Shown: in pieces, positions 54,548 through 63,400 of the stretch
Numbering within the stretch: the stretch's first letter is position 1
Layout of the letters: every line of letters begins with the position of its first letter
Assembly: GCF_029211325.2 (NCBI RefSeq)
Contig: NZ_CP135996.1
Span: 620,001 to 684,000 of the forward strand
Source of the DNA: Caproicibacterium argilliputei
GTDB lineage: Bacteria; Bacillota; Clostridia; Oscillospirales; Acutalibacteraceae
Reading direction: 5' to 3'
Length of the DNA: 64,000 nt
Made by a program: the position numbers and the translations under genes
Notes under the pieces: model-generated
Seen by the model: the letters and a program-made list of their open reading frames with translations, nothing else
Database searches by the model: none
Told to the model about the DNA's origin: nothing

Positions 54548-56236
54548 TTAATTTTCCTCCAATTTAATTTCAGTTATATATTTTGTTTGTATGGTTACTT
54601 CTTTACTTGGCGGAGAGCGGTAAAATAGATAACCTTGTTTTTGCCCGTCAGCCAATTGGGAGTAGTTTGGATGTGACTTAATATCATATTTTCGGGAATG
54701 GAAAGGAGAAAGCCCCTTGATACTTACAATGCATTCATCCATAGACAATTTTGATATTTCAGTTGCATCCAGCAATTTACGGCCAGCACTTTGCTCGTTA
54801 ATACTGTGATTGCCTTTTCCAGACATCCCTGCACCACTGTCGCCGGTACTTTTTGTAGTAATCGTAGTATCGCCAAGCATTTGTTCTGAAACATATTTTG
54901 TTGTCGTTTCACCGGTTCCACCGAGAAATAACTTAATTGGACAGTTCGACAAAATTGTGTCGTAGTCTTCTTTGTAGATATGCTTGATTTGTCCAAGATC
55001 TTGATACAGAAGTTCCAGACCAACATTATACTTTCTCATGGTGGCCAGTAAGTTTTCCAAATTCGGGAACTTGCCGATATTTGCAATTTCATCGATAATG
55101 CAGTGTAGATGTAAAGGAAGTTCGCGGCCAGGTAATGTTTTAGCTACTTTGGCCTGCGTGTTGAAAAGCACACTGAATAAAATTGCAATCATGTAATTGA
55201 ATGTACGGTCAGTTTCATCCATAACCAAGAACAAGGCGGTCTTTTCCTGACCGATTTTCTCCAATCCAAGTTCATCTTCAGAAAATAAATCTGAATACTC
55301 CTGTATATCGAAATGCTGTAAGCGAATATCGACACTGATGAGAATGGATTTTGCTGTTTTTCCAGCTGCCAGTTTAAAGCCCTTGTATTGCTTGCAAGCA
55401 AAGCTTTGCGGATTCTGTTCTTCGAGTTTATGGAAAAGGATGTCAACTGCAGAAACAAAGTCTTCGTCTTCATCCTTAACCTCAGAAGCGTGAAGCAACT
55501 TCATAACTGATTCAATATTTTGTTCCTCCGGCGGGCACGTTTCAAGTATGTAGTTAATATGGGCTGACAGCCAAAGCCGTTCTGATTTCACCCAAAAGTC
55601 TTCCATTGATTGTGGGTTCGATTTATCGCCGGAGGTGTTGAGAATCAGCATTTCGATGAACTTCTGAACATCAACAGGTGTTTTATAATAATGAAATGGA
55701 TTGAAATGCAGACTGTTGCTGGGACTGATGACATCAAAAACTTTGATCTTATATCCAGCGGCGGCCAGCATTGCGCCTTCACTGTATAAGTGTTCTCCGC
55801 TTGGGTCGGTAATCACATAGCTTCCGTTCATTTGCATAATATTAGGCTTAGCATAGAAGCGGGACTTGCCTGCACCAGTGTCACCTAAAACAAGCACATG
55901 ATCCGCGAGTCTGGTCTTTTTTTGATCTATAGAAATTTGTTCGGTCTGAGACAAAATAATTGTATTTTGAAACTTTTTGTCTCGGAATGGTTTCAAATCT
56001 GACCGTTTACTCCAATGTGAAGAACCGTGTTCAATTCCGGCGTATTTTCGATACTTCGCATAAAATGACAGAGTAAGAAATGCAGTCGTACCAATAGTAA
56101 GCAGTATGGCAGTCTTATCGGAATAAGATAATATTGACGGATCAAAATTGCGCAGATATTGAAAAAAGAGATAGCTGCATACCAATGTGATACAACTTGG
56201 AATTATGAGGGCCATAATACGTTTTGGCTTTTTCAT
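54548..56236 (-). CDS. VirD4/TraG-type coupling protein
   Basis: 562 residues. Two N-terminal membrane helices (MALIIPSCITLVCSYLFF and a second around residue 45), then the ATPase with Walker A LGDTGAGKSRFYAKPN and Walker B LHCIIDEIANIGKFPNLE. It brings the relaxase-DNA complex to the channel. It overlaps the upstream PcfB-like gene by 4 bp (ATGA), so the two are coupled, as PcfB and VirD4 usually are. Confidence 0.95.
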   Translation of the reverse strand: MKKPKRIMALIIPSCITLVCSYLFFQYLRNFDPSILSYSDKTAILLTIGTTAFLTLSFYAKYRKYAGIEHGSSHWSKRSDLKPFRDKKFQNTIILSQTEQISIDQKKTRLADHVLVLGDTGAGKSRFYAKPNIMQMNGSYVITDPSGEHLYSEGAMLAAAGYKIKVFDVISPSNSLHFNPFHYYKTPVDVQKFIEMLILNTSGDKSNPQSMEDFWVKSERLWLSAHINYILETCPPEEQNIESVMKLLHASEVKDEDEDFVSAVDILFHKLEEQNPQSFACKQYKGFKLAAGKTAKSILISVDIRLQHFDIQEYSDLFSEDELGLEKIGQEKTALFLVMDETDRTFNYMIAILFSVLFNTQAKVAKTLPGRELPLHLHCIIDEIANIGKFPNLENLLATMRKYNVGLELLYQDLGQIKHIYKEDYDTILSNCPIKLFLGGTGETTTKYVSEQMLGDTTITTKSTGDSGAGMSGKGNHSINEQSAGRKLLDATEISKLSMDECIVSIKGLSPFHSRKYDIKSHPNYSQLADGQKQGYLFYRSPPSKEVTIQTKYITEIKLEEN

Positions 56237-56742
56237 AAAGTAGGCTCACTCTTTTCACGTTTATGGCTTTTGGATTTAACATTTTCTTGAGCACGTGACT
56301 GATTAACCTTGAACGCTTCCTTTTGTGCTTCTTGTATTTTCTGCGCGAGGTCACCATGTTCCTGACCGTCCTTCAGAAAATCTTCCATAGCATGGCCTAG
56401 TTTACTCATATCTTTTTGCATATACGAAAAAATATAGTGAGACGGATCATTCTTTTCCCGCACCAGAGAGAAGCGCAGACCATATTTTTTAGCATATTGA
56501 TCAAAACCGTGCAATTCTTGTTTTGTAACGGCTGTGCACTCGATGCCTGACTGTTCTTTTGAAGAAGATTTAGTCAATTCATTCATTGACTTTTCCCCAG
56601 GTGCATATTCTTTTTCTGCTTTATTTTTATGATAATGCTTTTGAATAGCATGAATGATGCCGCGTAGTGTGGCTGCAGTAAGGTGTTCGGTTGCATGGAC
56701 TGAATAAGATTCTATTTTATCGACTTCTTTTTCCCCAATCAT
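56233..56742 (-). CDS. PcfB/DUF3801-family conjugation protein
   Basis: 169 residues. The central CTAVTKQELHGFDQYAKKYGLRFSLVRE and IFSYMQKDMSKL are typical of DUF3801/PcfB, which links relaxase and coupling protein in Enterococcus-type transfer. The C terminus has QEAQKEAFKVNQSR, a weaker form of the tail motif shared with ArdC and the Gln-rich protein, and a basic end. ATG at 56742 has AAAAGGAGATG upstream, inside the end of the relaxase gene (26-bp overlap). Confidence 0.85.
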   Translation of the reverse strand: MIGEKEVDKIESYSVHATEHLTAATLRGIIHAIQKHYHKNKAEKEYAPGEKSMNELTKSSSKEQSGIECTAVTKQELHGFDQYAKKYGLRFSLVREKNDPSHYIFSYMQKDMSKLGHAMEDFLKDGQEHGDLAQKIQEAQKEAFKVNQSRAQENVKSKSHKREKSEPTL

Positions 56743-58099
56743 GATAAGCATCTCCTTTTTTGGTTGGAGCTTCTGCGTACACACGCTCCATTGTTCGTTT
56801 TGCTTCACTGATTTTTTCTAGGTCAGCCTGCAGGCCGTCATATTGCCGCCATAGCTTTTCTAATTTTGCAGAAGCACTGCTGTACAGATTTTGATACTGT
56901 TCTTTTGCCGCAGTATCCTTTGGACTAAGCCCCCTTTCACTTAATACAGCGGCAGCAGATTGATAAGCATTGATACCCTCATGATTTTGCAGACGGTATC
57001 GATCTTTCAGCAGAACAGCATCTAAACCATCCATAATAGGTTGGTACTTTTGAATGGCGTCAAAGCTGTCAGTCACTGCCTGCAAATCGTCAATGCGGTT
57101 TTCAAGTTCACGCATGGTGGTTTGCAGCTCAGCAGACTGTCCGGCGATTCTTGTAATGATAGCAGTGAAGTCTTCGTAATTTTGAATATTGTTTTCCCGC
57201 AGCACTCCTTTCGTGCGAAACATGGATTCAATTTGGTGCAGCTTCTGTGAGTAGGAGAGGGACTGTTCTTCTTCCGGCACAGAAATGTAAACGCCGGTCG
57301 CAATGCGCTGGCGTATTGCGGATTCTCTGTAAGCGTCCCCAAGTGTGTAGGTACGAATGTTGCGTTTCTGACCATTTGTCCGATGTCGAAAAGCCAGATA
57401 CTTTCCAGAAGCTTTGCAAAAATAATCCTCGCCCATGAGAGCGAGGAATTCGTTATAGTCTTTTGCTTTTTCAATGCAGCGGTCAATATCGTTTTTAATG
57501 TAAGTGCGATAGGATGTGGGGTTTATCCAAGTGTACTTATGCCGCCGGTCACGGTTTCGATTTGGCGTAACAATCGAAAGTCCATATTCTTCGCAAAGCT
57601 TGTCACTGACTTCTGCCAGCCGCTTCGGTGTAAACTTGTTTTGACGGAAGCGGGTGAGATCATCACCGATAATATTAAAAGTGATGTGATTGTGGATACA
57701 GTGTGAATTCACATGGGTCGCTACAACGTATTGATACTTGACCGGACTTCCATTATTATTTTTGTTTCCGTACTGTTCCAGAAACTCTTCAGCAAGCTGA
57801 CAGGCCAGCGTATGTGCGGTTTGTGCATCTACTTCATGAGGTTTAAATGACTGCCGCATTGTCATGAGAATATACTTTGAACGGTTGTCCACAGTCGCCC
57901 GACCTTTTACATCCTCATACTGTTTTTGCAGCAGTGCCATTTCTGCTACGGCGGTCTGACTTTCACAATTTTGATACGTAACATATTTCCCTCCTTCTGT
58001 TTTTTCAGGATTCGTAATGTAATTGATAGAATCCCGAATTGTTATTTGAGCAGTGCGCCCTGGGCGGATGCCTATTCCTTCGATGAAAGTTGTAGCAAT
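56717..58099 (-). CDS. Relaxase (MobA/VirD2-type), probably starting at an ATT codon
   Basis: 460 residues if started at ATT 58099. The first ATG is at 57940, but the frame stays open beyond it and encodes a proper relaxase N terminus: MATTFIEGIGIRPG, then SINYITNPEKTEGGKYVTY. A TGA at 58103-58105 bounds the frame, and no ATG, GTG or TTG exists in between. GGAG (58110-58113) lies 10 nt before the ATT. The three-His motif is in ATHVNSHCIHNHITFN. It nicks oriT and leads the strand. Starting from the ATG would lose about 53 residues. A frameshift from the ATG at 58105-58107 in another frame is the alternative. Confidence 0.8.
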   Translation of the reverse strand: MATTFIEGIGIRPGRTAQITIRDSINYITNPEKTEGGKYVTYQNCESQTAVAEMALLQKQYEDVKGRATVDNRSKYILMTMRQSFKPHEVDAQTAHTLACQLAEEFLEQYGNKNNNGSPVKYQYVVATHVNSHCIHNHITFNIIGDDLTRFRQNKFTPKRLAEVSDKLCEEYGLSIVTPNRNRDRRHKYTWINPTSYRTYIKNDIDRCIEKAKDYNEFLALMGEDYFCKASGKYLAFRHRTNGQKRNIRTYTLGDAYRESAIRQRIATGVYISVPEEEQSLSYSQKLHQIESMFRTKGVLRENNIQNYEDFTAIITRIAGQSAELQTTMRELENRIDDLQAVTDSFDAIQKYQPIMDGLDAVLLKDRYRLQNHEGINAYQSAAAVLSERGLSPKDTAAKEQYQNLYSSASAKLEKLWRQYDGLQADLEKISEAKRTMERVYAEAPTKKGDAYHDWGKRSR

Positions 58100-58389
58100 A
58101 TTTCATCCACTCCTTTCCGCACTTCTGCAATATCCTTGGCACGTACATCACCAAAAGTATTGGCAGCGCGTGCCAGCTGGTTAACGTTGGTGCCGAGTTT
58201 GTGCAGCTCATGCAAAATCTGTTTAAGCAGCGCGTAATCTTTTTTGATGATGAACCCATCAAGCGCCATTTTGCGAATGTACGCTTCACGATTTTTGATG
58301 CCGACCATGTCCATCTTCAACTTCAAAAGTTGAAGTTCTCCGTCTGAGAAGCGGACTATAATTTCTCGATTGCGAGTTCTCCTTTCCAT
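58072..58389 (-). CDS. mobC: MobC-like relaxosome accessory protein
   Basis: 105 residues. Ribbon-helix-helix-like N terminus (NREIIVRFSDGELQLLKLKMD), then HELHKLGTNVNQLARAAN, the MobC signature. It helps the relaxase open oriT. ATG at 58389 follows GGAGG; the frame also has an ATG at 58404 that lies upstream of that site. Its stop overlaps the start of the relaxase frame by 28 bp, so translation of the relaxase may depend on it. Confidence 0.88.
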   Translation of the reverse strand: MERRTRNREIIVRFSDGELQLLKLKMDMVGIKNREAYIRKMALDGFIIKKDYALLKQILHELHKLGTNVNQLARAANTFGDVRAKDIAEVRKGVDEILLQLSSKE

Positions 58390-58456
58390 TATGGTTACCT
58401 CCATTTTATAATTTGAAGTTTGCTTGTAATTGATTTTTTTGCGGTAGCAAAGGGTA

Positions 58457-58539
58457 TTAGGGGCAGCGCCCCTAAAGAAATTTCACAAAACCGGTGGAAA
58501 CCGGTTCTTGCGAAAAGTGGCATTTGGATATCCAAATGC
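58457..58539. other. Candidate origin of transfer (oriT): three adjacent palindromes
   Basis: TTAGGGGC/GCCCCTAA (58457-58475), AACCGGT/ACCGGTT (58489-58506) and the perfect 20-bp palindrome GCATTTGGATATCCAAATGC (58520-58539) lie in the gap upstream of mobC and the relaxase gene. Multiple short inverted repeats next to the relaxase operon are the usual form of oriT. The nic site cannot be assigned from sequence alone. Confidence 0.6.
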
Positions 58540-58565
58540 AGTGCTTGCCAGTCATGGAATGCGAT

Positions 58566-58742
58566 TCACTTCGCCTGCGGCGCTTTCACTTTAAGGAGAA
58601 GGACTTTCAGGGCGCTGCGGTCACTTTCGTTCTCGGCCGCCACAACGGAATCTTCGAGAATTTGCATTTGCTGTGCTGCCGGATAGGAGGAAAGCTCTGC
58701 CAAAATGGCCTGTTCCTCATCCGTGTAAAACACTTTTTTCAT
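58566..58742 (-). CDS. Small soluble element protein (58 residues)
   Basis: Starts MKKVFYTDEEQAILAELSS and continues with a Leu/Ala-rich helical pattern, ending in VKAPQAK. GGAGGTAATGC precedes the ATG at 58742. Its first residues resemble those of the next small protein (MKKMFCKDEK), whose gene also has an AGGAGGTAA ribosome site, so the pair may be diverged duplicates. Function unknown. Confidence 0.7.
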   Translation of the reverse strand: MKKVFYTDEEQAILAELSSYPAAQQMQILEDSVVAAENESDRSALKVLLLKVKAPQAK

Positions 58743-58801
58743 TTTGCATTACCTCCTGAATTCATGTTACAATGTTTGACGATAGGTTGTGATAATTTGA
58801 A

Positions 58802-58999
58802 TCACTCAACTGTGAATTTTGAAGACATCCTTGAGTTTTTGTGAATTTCAATGCCCTTACCGGATACACCGAAGAAAAAGCCCTGTGGACTTAAGTGCTT
58901 GAAAAAATCCTTACCGTACACACTAACCCAATATTCTTGAGGGCTTGAAAATTTAGAGGAATCAATTCTTTTCTCATCCTTGCAGAACATTTTTTTCAT
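58802..58999 (-). CDS. Small element protein (65 residues)
   Basis: MKKMFCKDEKRIDSSKFSS, then YWVSVYGKDFFKHLSPQGFFF and a basic C terminus. AGGAGGTAA lies upstream of the ATG, which overlaps the end of the ArdC gene by 26 bp. No domain recognised. 59 bp separate it from the 58-residue protein. Confidence 0.65.
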   Translation of the reverse strand: MKKMFCKDEKRIDSSKFSSPQEYWVSVYGKDFFKHLSPQGFFFGVSGKGIEIHKNSRMSSKFTVE

Positions 59000-59993
59000 T
59001 TTCTTTTACCTCCTGAATTTTTGGAAATCGTTCTGCGTTGACTGCCTGTGCTTTCTGCTGTGCGGTGTGTAGTTGCTGGTCGAGGGAAAGCGGCTGTGCG
59101 CTTTTTTCCTGCTCACGACTTTTCTGAATCTCTTCAACGGTACTGTCTACCTCGCTGATCAGCTGGTGTGCATTTGCTTGAATGTTGGCAAGAACTTCGG
59201 AGAGCTTTTCAAAGTCCATACCAGTCGCCCATGCTGCAATATAATCGAAGCTGTACTCGGAAGTGTCCAGGCCCAGGTGGTCAGCAACGATGAAGGCAGT
59301 CGCTTCCGCTTCTACTTCGGCCTGCTTTCGGGGCTTGCCGCTGACAGCGTGCTGCAGTGTTGCATGACCAATTTCATGAATCAGCGTTTTGATGGTTTGT
59401 GCATCTGACATTCCATAGTCCAATGCAATTTTTTCGTTGGAAAAATCACAGTAACCATGCGAACCGTCATGCAGATGCTCAAAGACAACCGGGAAAGGGG
59501 AGACCTCTTTCAATGCCTGAAATACATCAGCATAGTTGTCAACGCTGCCCTGCAGCAGCGGGCAGATTTCTGGAAGCGGTTCTCCATTCGTTTGTGAAAC
59601 ATCAAAGACGTGCGTTACTTTGAAGCGGAGCAGCGGCTTGGTTTCGATTGTAGTCACAGGGTTGCCCTGACCATCAACCTTGATTGTGCCATCTTCATTA
59701 TGCTGAGTTGTTTCTACTTTTGCTTTCACCGTGACCGGCGCGAAAATTTCAATTCCTTTCTCGCCGCGCAGCACATGGCGGTTTAGTTTTTTCCAGACGC
59801 CAAATCCGGCCACCTGCGAAGCGTCAGGTTTTTGCATCAGTATGAGCAGCGTATTTCTGAAAGAATAGCCGTGGAACAAAGAGGCCATTCTCAAATATTT
59901 TTGAAAATGCTCACTCGTGAAAGTTACCTGAATTCCACTTTCCAGCTTTTTCATCAGTTCATCTTTTTGTGCTTTTCTTTCATCTGCTTCCAC
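58974..59993 (-). CDS. ArdC-like antirestriction/zincin protein
   Basis: 339 residues. N-terminal ArdC ssDNA-binding domain (TFTSEHFQKYLRMASLFHGYSFRNTLLIL and WKKLNRHVLRGEKGIEIFAPV), then a metallopeptidase with HEIGHATLQH. It protects incoming single-stranded DNA from host restriction. The C terminus has SLDQQLHTAQQKAQAVNAER, shared with the Gln-rich protein at 43.5 kb. GTG at 59993 is preferred, as AAAGGAT is about 10 bp upstream; the GTG at 60002 overlaps that site. The ssb stop overlaps. Confidence 0.85.
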   Translation of the reverse strand: MEADERKAQKDELMKKLESGIQVTFTSEHFQKYLRMASLFHGYSFRNTLLILMQKPDASQVAGFGVWKKLNRHVLRGEKGIEIFAPVTVKAKVETTQHNEDGTIKVDGQGNPVTTIETKPLLRFKVTHVFDVSQTNGEPLPEICPLLQGSVDNYADVFQALKEVSPFPVVFEHLHDGSHGYCDFSNEKIALDYGMSDAQTIKTLIHEIGHATLQHAVSGKPRKQAEVEAEATAFIVADHLGLDTSEYSFDYIAAWATGMDFEKLSEVLANIQANAHQLISEVDSTVEEIQKSREQEKSAQPLSLDQQLHTAQQKAQAVNAERFPKIQEVKENEKNVLQG

Positions 59994-59998
59994 GAAAA

Positions 59999-60373
59999 TC
60001 ACATCCTTTCGTCGTATGGCGGCAAACCAGAATCATCAGTGTCTGCGTATTGTGTGGCAGGCTTTCCACCGGCAAAGTCAGCGTTGTTGACAAGTATTTC
60101 TGTCTTGTAGCGTTTCTCTCCTGCAGCGGTTTCGTAACTGCTGTTTTGCAGCCGTCCGCTGATTGCTACGAGCTGGCCTTTAACAAAATTGCTGCAGATG
60201 AACTGTGCAGTGCGTCCGAAGGCAACGCATTTGAAAAAATCACAGCCGGATTTTTTGCCGCCAATCCACGGCCTGTCAACGGCCAGTGCAAACTGAACAG
60301 AAGTGGTTTTTCCCTTTTCGTTGAGCCGTGGTTCGTCTACCATGCGGCCATTTAGTGTACAAATGCTTAACAT
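59999..60373 (-). CDS. ssb: Single-stranded DNA-binding protein of the element
   Basis: 124 residues. OB fold with LNGRMVDEPRLNEKGKTTSVQFALAVDRPW, KCVAFGRTAQFI and VKGQLVAISGRLQ. The C terminus ends PPYDERM, not the acidic DDDIPF tip of housekeeping SSB. It coats transferred DNA during conjugation. AAAGGGG precedes the ATG. The palindrome copy 7 lies 16 bp upstream, so expression may be regulated through it. Confidence 0.92.
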   Translation of the reverse strand: MLSICTLNGRMVDEPRLNEKGKTTSVQFALAVDRPWIGGKKSGCDFFKCVAFGRTAQFICSNFVKGQLVAISGRLQNSSYETAAGEKRYKTEILVNNADFAGGKPATQYADTDDSGLPPYDERM

Positions 60374-60388
60374 CTTTTATCCCCTTTC

Positions 60389-60407
60389 TGCGACAAATTG
60401 TCGCACC
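60389..60407 (-). repeat. Dispersed palindrome, copy 7
   Basis: On the minus strand GGTGCGACAATTTGTCGCA, ending 16 bp before the ssb start codon. Confidence 0.9.
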
Positions 60408-60418
60408 AATATTCACGT

Positions 60419-60444
60419 CGGACTGAATCAGTCCATTGGAACCA
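60419..60444 (-). repeat. Second intergenic repeat, copy B
   Basis: The palindrome GGACTGAATCAGTCC (60420-60434) followed by ATTGGAACCA. It matches copy A at 35917-35944. Both are between an adhesin stop and a dispersed palindrome, upstream of the next minus-strand gene. Confidence 0.8.
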
Positions 60445-60454
60445 CCCCCATCAA

Positions 60455-60488
60455 TAAAAAATCCGCAGGTACATAAATGCACTGCGGA
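60455..60488 (-). terminator. Intrinsic terminator after the adhesin gene
   Basis: On the minus strand TCCGCAG and CTGCGGA arms around a 13-nt loop, then a T6 run ending in ATT. Immediately after the adhesin stop. Confidence 0.75.
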
Positions 60489-60490
60489 AA

Positions 60491-63400
60491 TTATTTCGTA
60501 TTTGATTTAGAACGCTTGCGTGTAATCAGTATCATGGCATCGGCTGCGCCGAGAAGTACGAAGCTCACAAGGTAGGGGAGAGTGGAGTCCTGTCCTGTCT
60601 TTGGTGCAGCAGGTACAGATGGTTTCTGTTGCGTAACAGCAGTCTTGACTTTTTGGTTATTGATTTTGACGCTTGCAACCAGATTGGCTTTTACAGATAC
60701 GGTCTTATCAGCTGCCAGCACATAGCCCTTATTTTTCGCACCAGCCAGTTCGTGAATGGTGTATGTACCGACCGGCAGACCCTTGATTTCAATCATGCCG
60801 TGACTGTCAGTGGCAAAGGTTTTGTCGTACTTTTGACCATTGGCAGCGGTTCCGGTCACACGGAACTGAATGCCGTCAAGCTGACCGTCAGTAACACCGT
60901 CCATCGTCTTTACGATTTCCAGCGTGCCGGTTTGCAGTTGGTCTTTCATAACGGCCTTGACGATTTCGCCATCCGCTTTGATTTCAAACGGATAAGCTTT
61001 TTTGTCAATGGTGTAGTTTGCCGGGGCCTTGACCTCTTGATAGGTATACTTACCGACCGGCAGCGTGATAACCAGCTTGCCATCCTTATCGGTCTTGCCG
61101 GAGAAAACGACTTTGCCGGTAGAAGCGTCCTTAATGGAAATTTCAGTGTTCGGCAGCGCCTTTGCCGTTACAAAATCGGTCTTTGTAAAAGTAAAGGTGC
61201 CGGTCAGAATCTGGTCTTTCATCGCGGCTTTCACAACCTGTCCATCCGTTTTGATGCTGAACGGATAAGCTTTTGTATCCAGCTTGTACTTCGGCGGTGC
61301 GGAAACCTCCTGATATGTGTAATCACCTACCGGGATGTCCTTAATCACCAGTTTGCCGGTGTTGTCCGTCTTGCCGGTGAAAACGACTTTTCCGGTTTTT
61401 GCATTTTTGATTTCAATCACGCAGTCCGGCAGCGGCTTGTCATCTGCAATATCGGTTTTGGTAAAATCAAACGAGCCGGTACTCGGCTTATCAGCCAGTT
61501 CTGCAGCAATTGTCTGCCACGCCGCAATAAAGATGGTATGTATCGTGCTGTCCAGCGTGTAGCCGTCCGGTGCTTTGGACTCCCACCAACTTGCAGCGCC
61601 GGTCGGCAAACTGGTAAATTTCAGCTTGCCGGTTGCGTCAGTTTTGGCGGTATGCATCGTGCCAGTGCTGTCTTTGAGAGAAATTTCAGCGCCCGGCAGG
61701 AAGCTGCCGGTCAGCTTATCAATCTTGGTAAGCGTAAAATCACCAGTAGACGGGCCAGTCGGTGGATAGTACGGCGGCGTCGGTTCTGGTACATCATATG
61801 GCCGGTTGAGCAGCGGCGTTTTGGTTGTTGTGACTTCAATTGTCTGACTGTGTTTTTGGTCGGGTGCACCATTCACATCCGTTCCAACGCCGCACGGGTA
61901 GAACAGCAAATCGTACTTTTCACTGTTGAGCGTATAACCGTCTGCTGTTTTCAACTCCTTGACATAAAAATCACCGACCGGAATATCAATGGACAATCCT
62001 GTGGGTTTCCCGTTTTTATCGTATGTGATGTTTGTTGCCTTGCCGTTTTCGTCGAAGCTGAATTTGGAAAGCAGCGTGTCTTTTTTTGCAATCACGCTGC
62101 CGTCCTTTGCAGAAGTGAGATCTTCCGCTGCATACAGACCGAACACGCAATCTTTCAGTGCCTTATCCGGCGTGGTTTTCAGGTGTTTCTGCTCATTTGC
62201 CGTATTCCATTTGTAAAGGAAATTGGTCGTGAGATCAAGTGTCTGCGATAGTACAACCGGCTTTTCCGTTTCTTTGGAAGCGGAACCGGTGCCGGTTTTG
62301 TCCTTATCGTCCTGTTTCGGCAGTTCCACTATAAAGGTATACGGAGTCGTCATACGTAGGTCGATTTTATCCGGCTCCGGTGTAACGGTCATAGTCGCGG
62401 TATACTTGCCGCCGACTGCCAGCAGCTTGGTTGCAACCTTCTGCGCGTTATCCCCTTTTTTAAGAACAATGGTTTGAATGGTGTCACCAAGCTTCGCAGC
62501 GGGCAGAACTTCTTTGCCGTCTTTGTCCTTGACAGCAGGAATGTTCTGCGCGGCCTTAATTGCAACAGTCGCGCCGGTATAGTCAAGATTTTTTGCAATA
62601 GGCAGCTCCACAAACCGTTTGAGCAGGTTAATGTGCGCCTGCTGCCGGGTGTCGTTGGCTGCGCAGTCAACATGCTCTAGCGGAGCAAGTGGGTCAGATG
62701 TTGCAATGCCTGTCTTGATATCGGCCAGCCGCTTTTCCTCGGCTGTGTAGTCGAGATTTTCTTTAGTAATCGTTTTGTCACTGCTGTTGTTCTGCGTATT
62801 GGAACCGATGTAGTGCGGTTCCTGCGGATTGAGTTTGGTGTCGTTCAAATCAAAGGCAGCGTTGTGCGTGTCCTTGATTTCAAACGCAACCCTATCATCT
62901 GAAAGCGTGTAGCCAACCGGGCTGTACAGTTCTTTAAAGTAATACTTGCCCTCGTAAAGATTGCTGGTGGTAATCTGGCCTTTGCTGTCAGTCATGGCCG
63001 TTTCCACAAGCGCGTCTTTTTTAAGGGTATCGGCAAAGGTGAAACTGATTTCACGGTGCATACCGTATTTATCGTCTACACTGTATGTCCGGTTGAGTGT
63101 GGTATTTCGGTTACTGCGAACGGTACTGTCAATGTCGCGGGCAGTAATGTCCTCAGCGGCATACACACCATAGACAGCGCCGGGCAGTGGCACATTGGTG
63201 TAGGTAAACTGCTTGCTTCCGTCACTGCCGGTCACGGCAGTTGCGCCGTCGCCGGTCTTGACGAGGGTTGCGTTGCCGAGAATCGGAGCATCCGCGAAGT
63301 TGACAACTAGCGTCTGATCGAGCGGGTCAACTGCGCCGTCCAGTGTAAAATGCACCGGCTTGTCAGTCAGGTAATAGCCCTCACCGACGTGCACCTCGTA

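Noticed and set aside
58005..58289. 94-residue minus-strand frame covering the start of the relaxase
   Set aside because: It overlaps mobC and the relaxase N terminus in the third frame; the relaxase frame shows a clear family-like sequence there.
60629..62251. 540-residue plus-strand frame inside the second adhesin
   Set aside because: Antisense shadow of the repetitive Cna-B region; no start signals or protein-like motifs.
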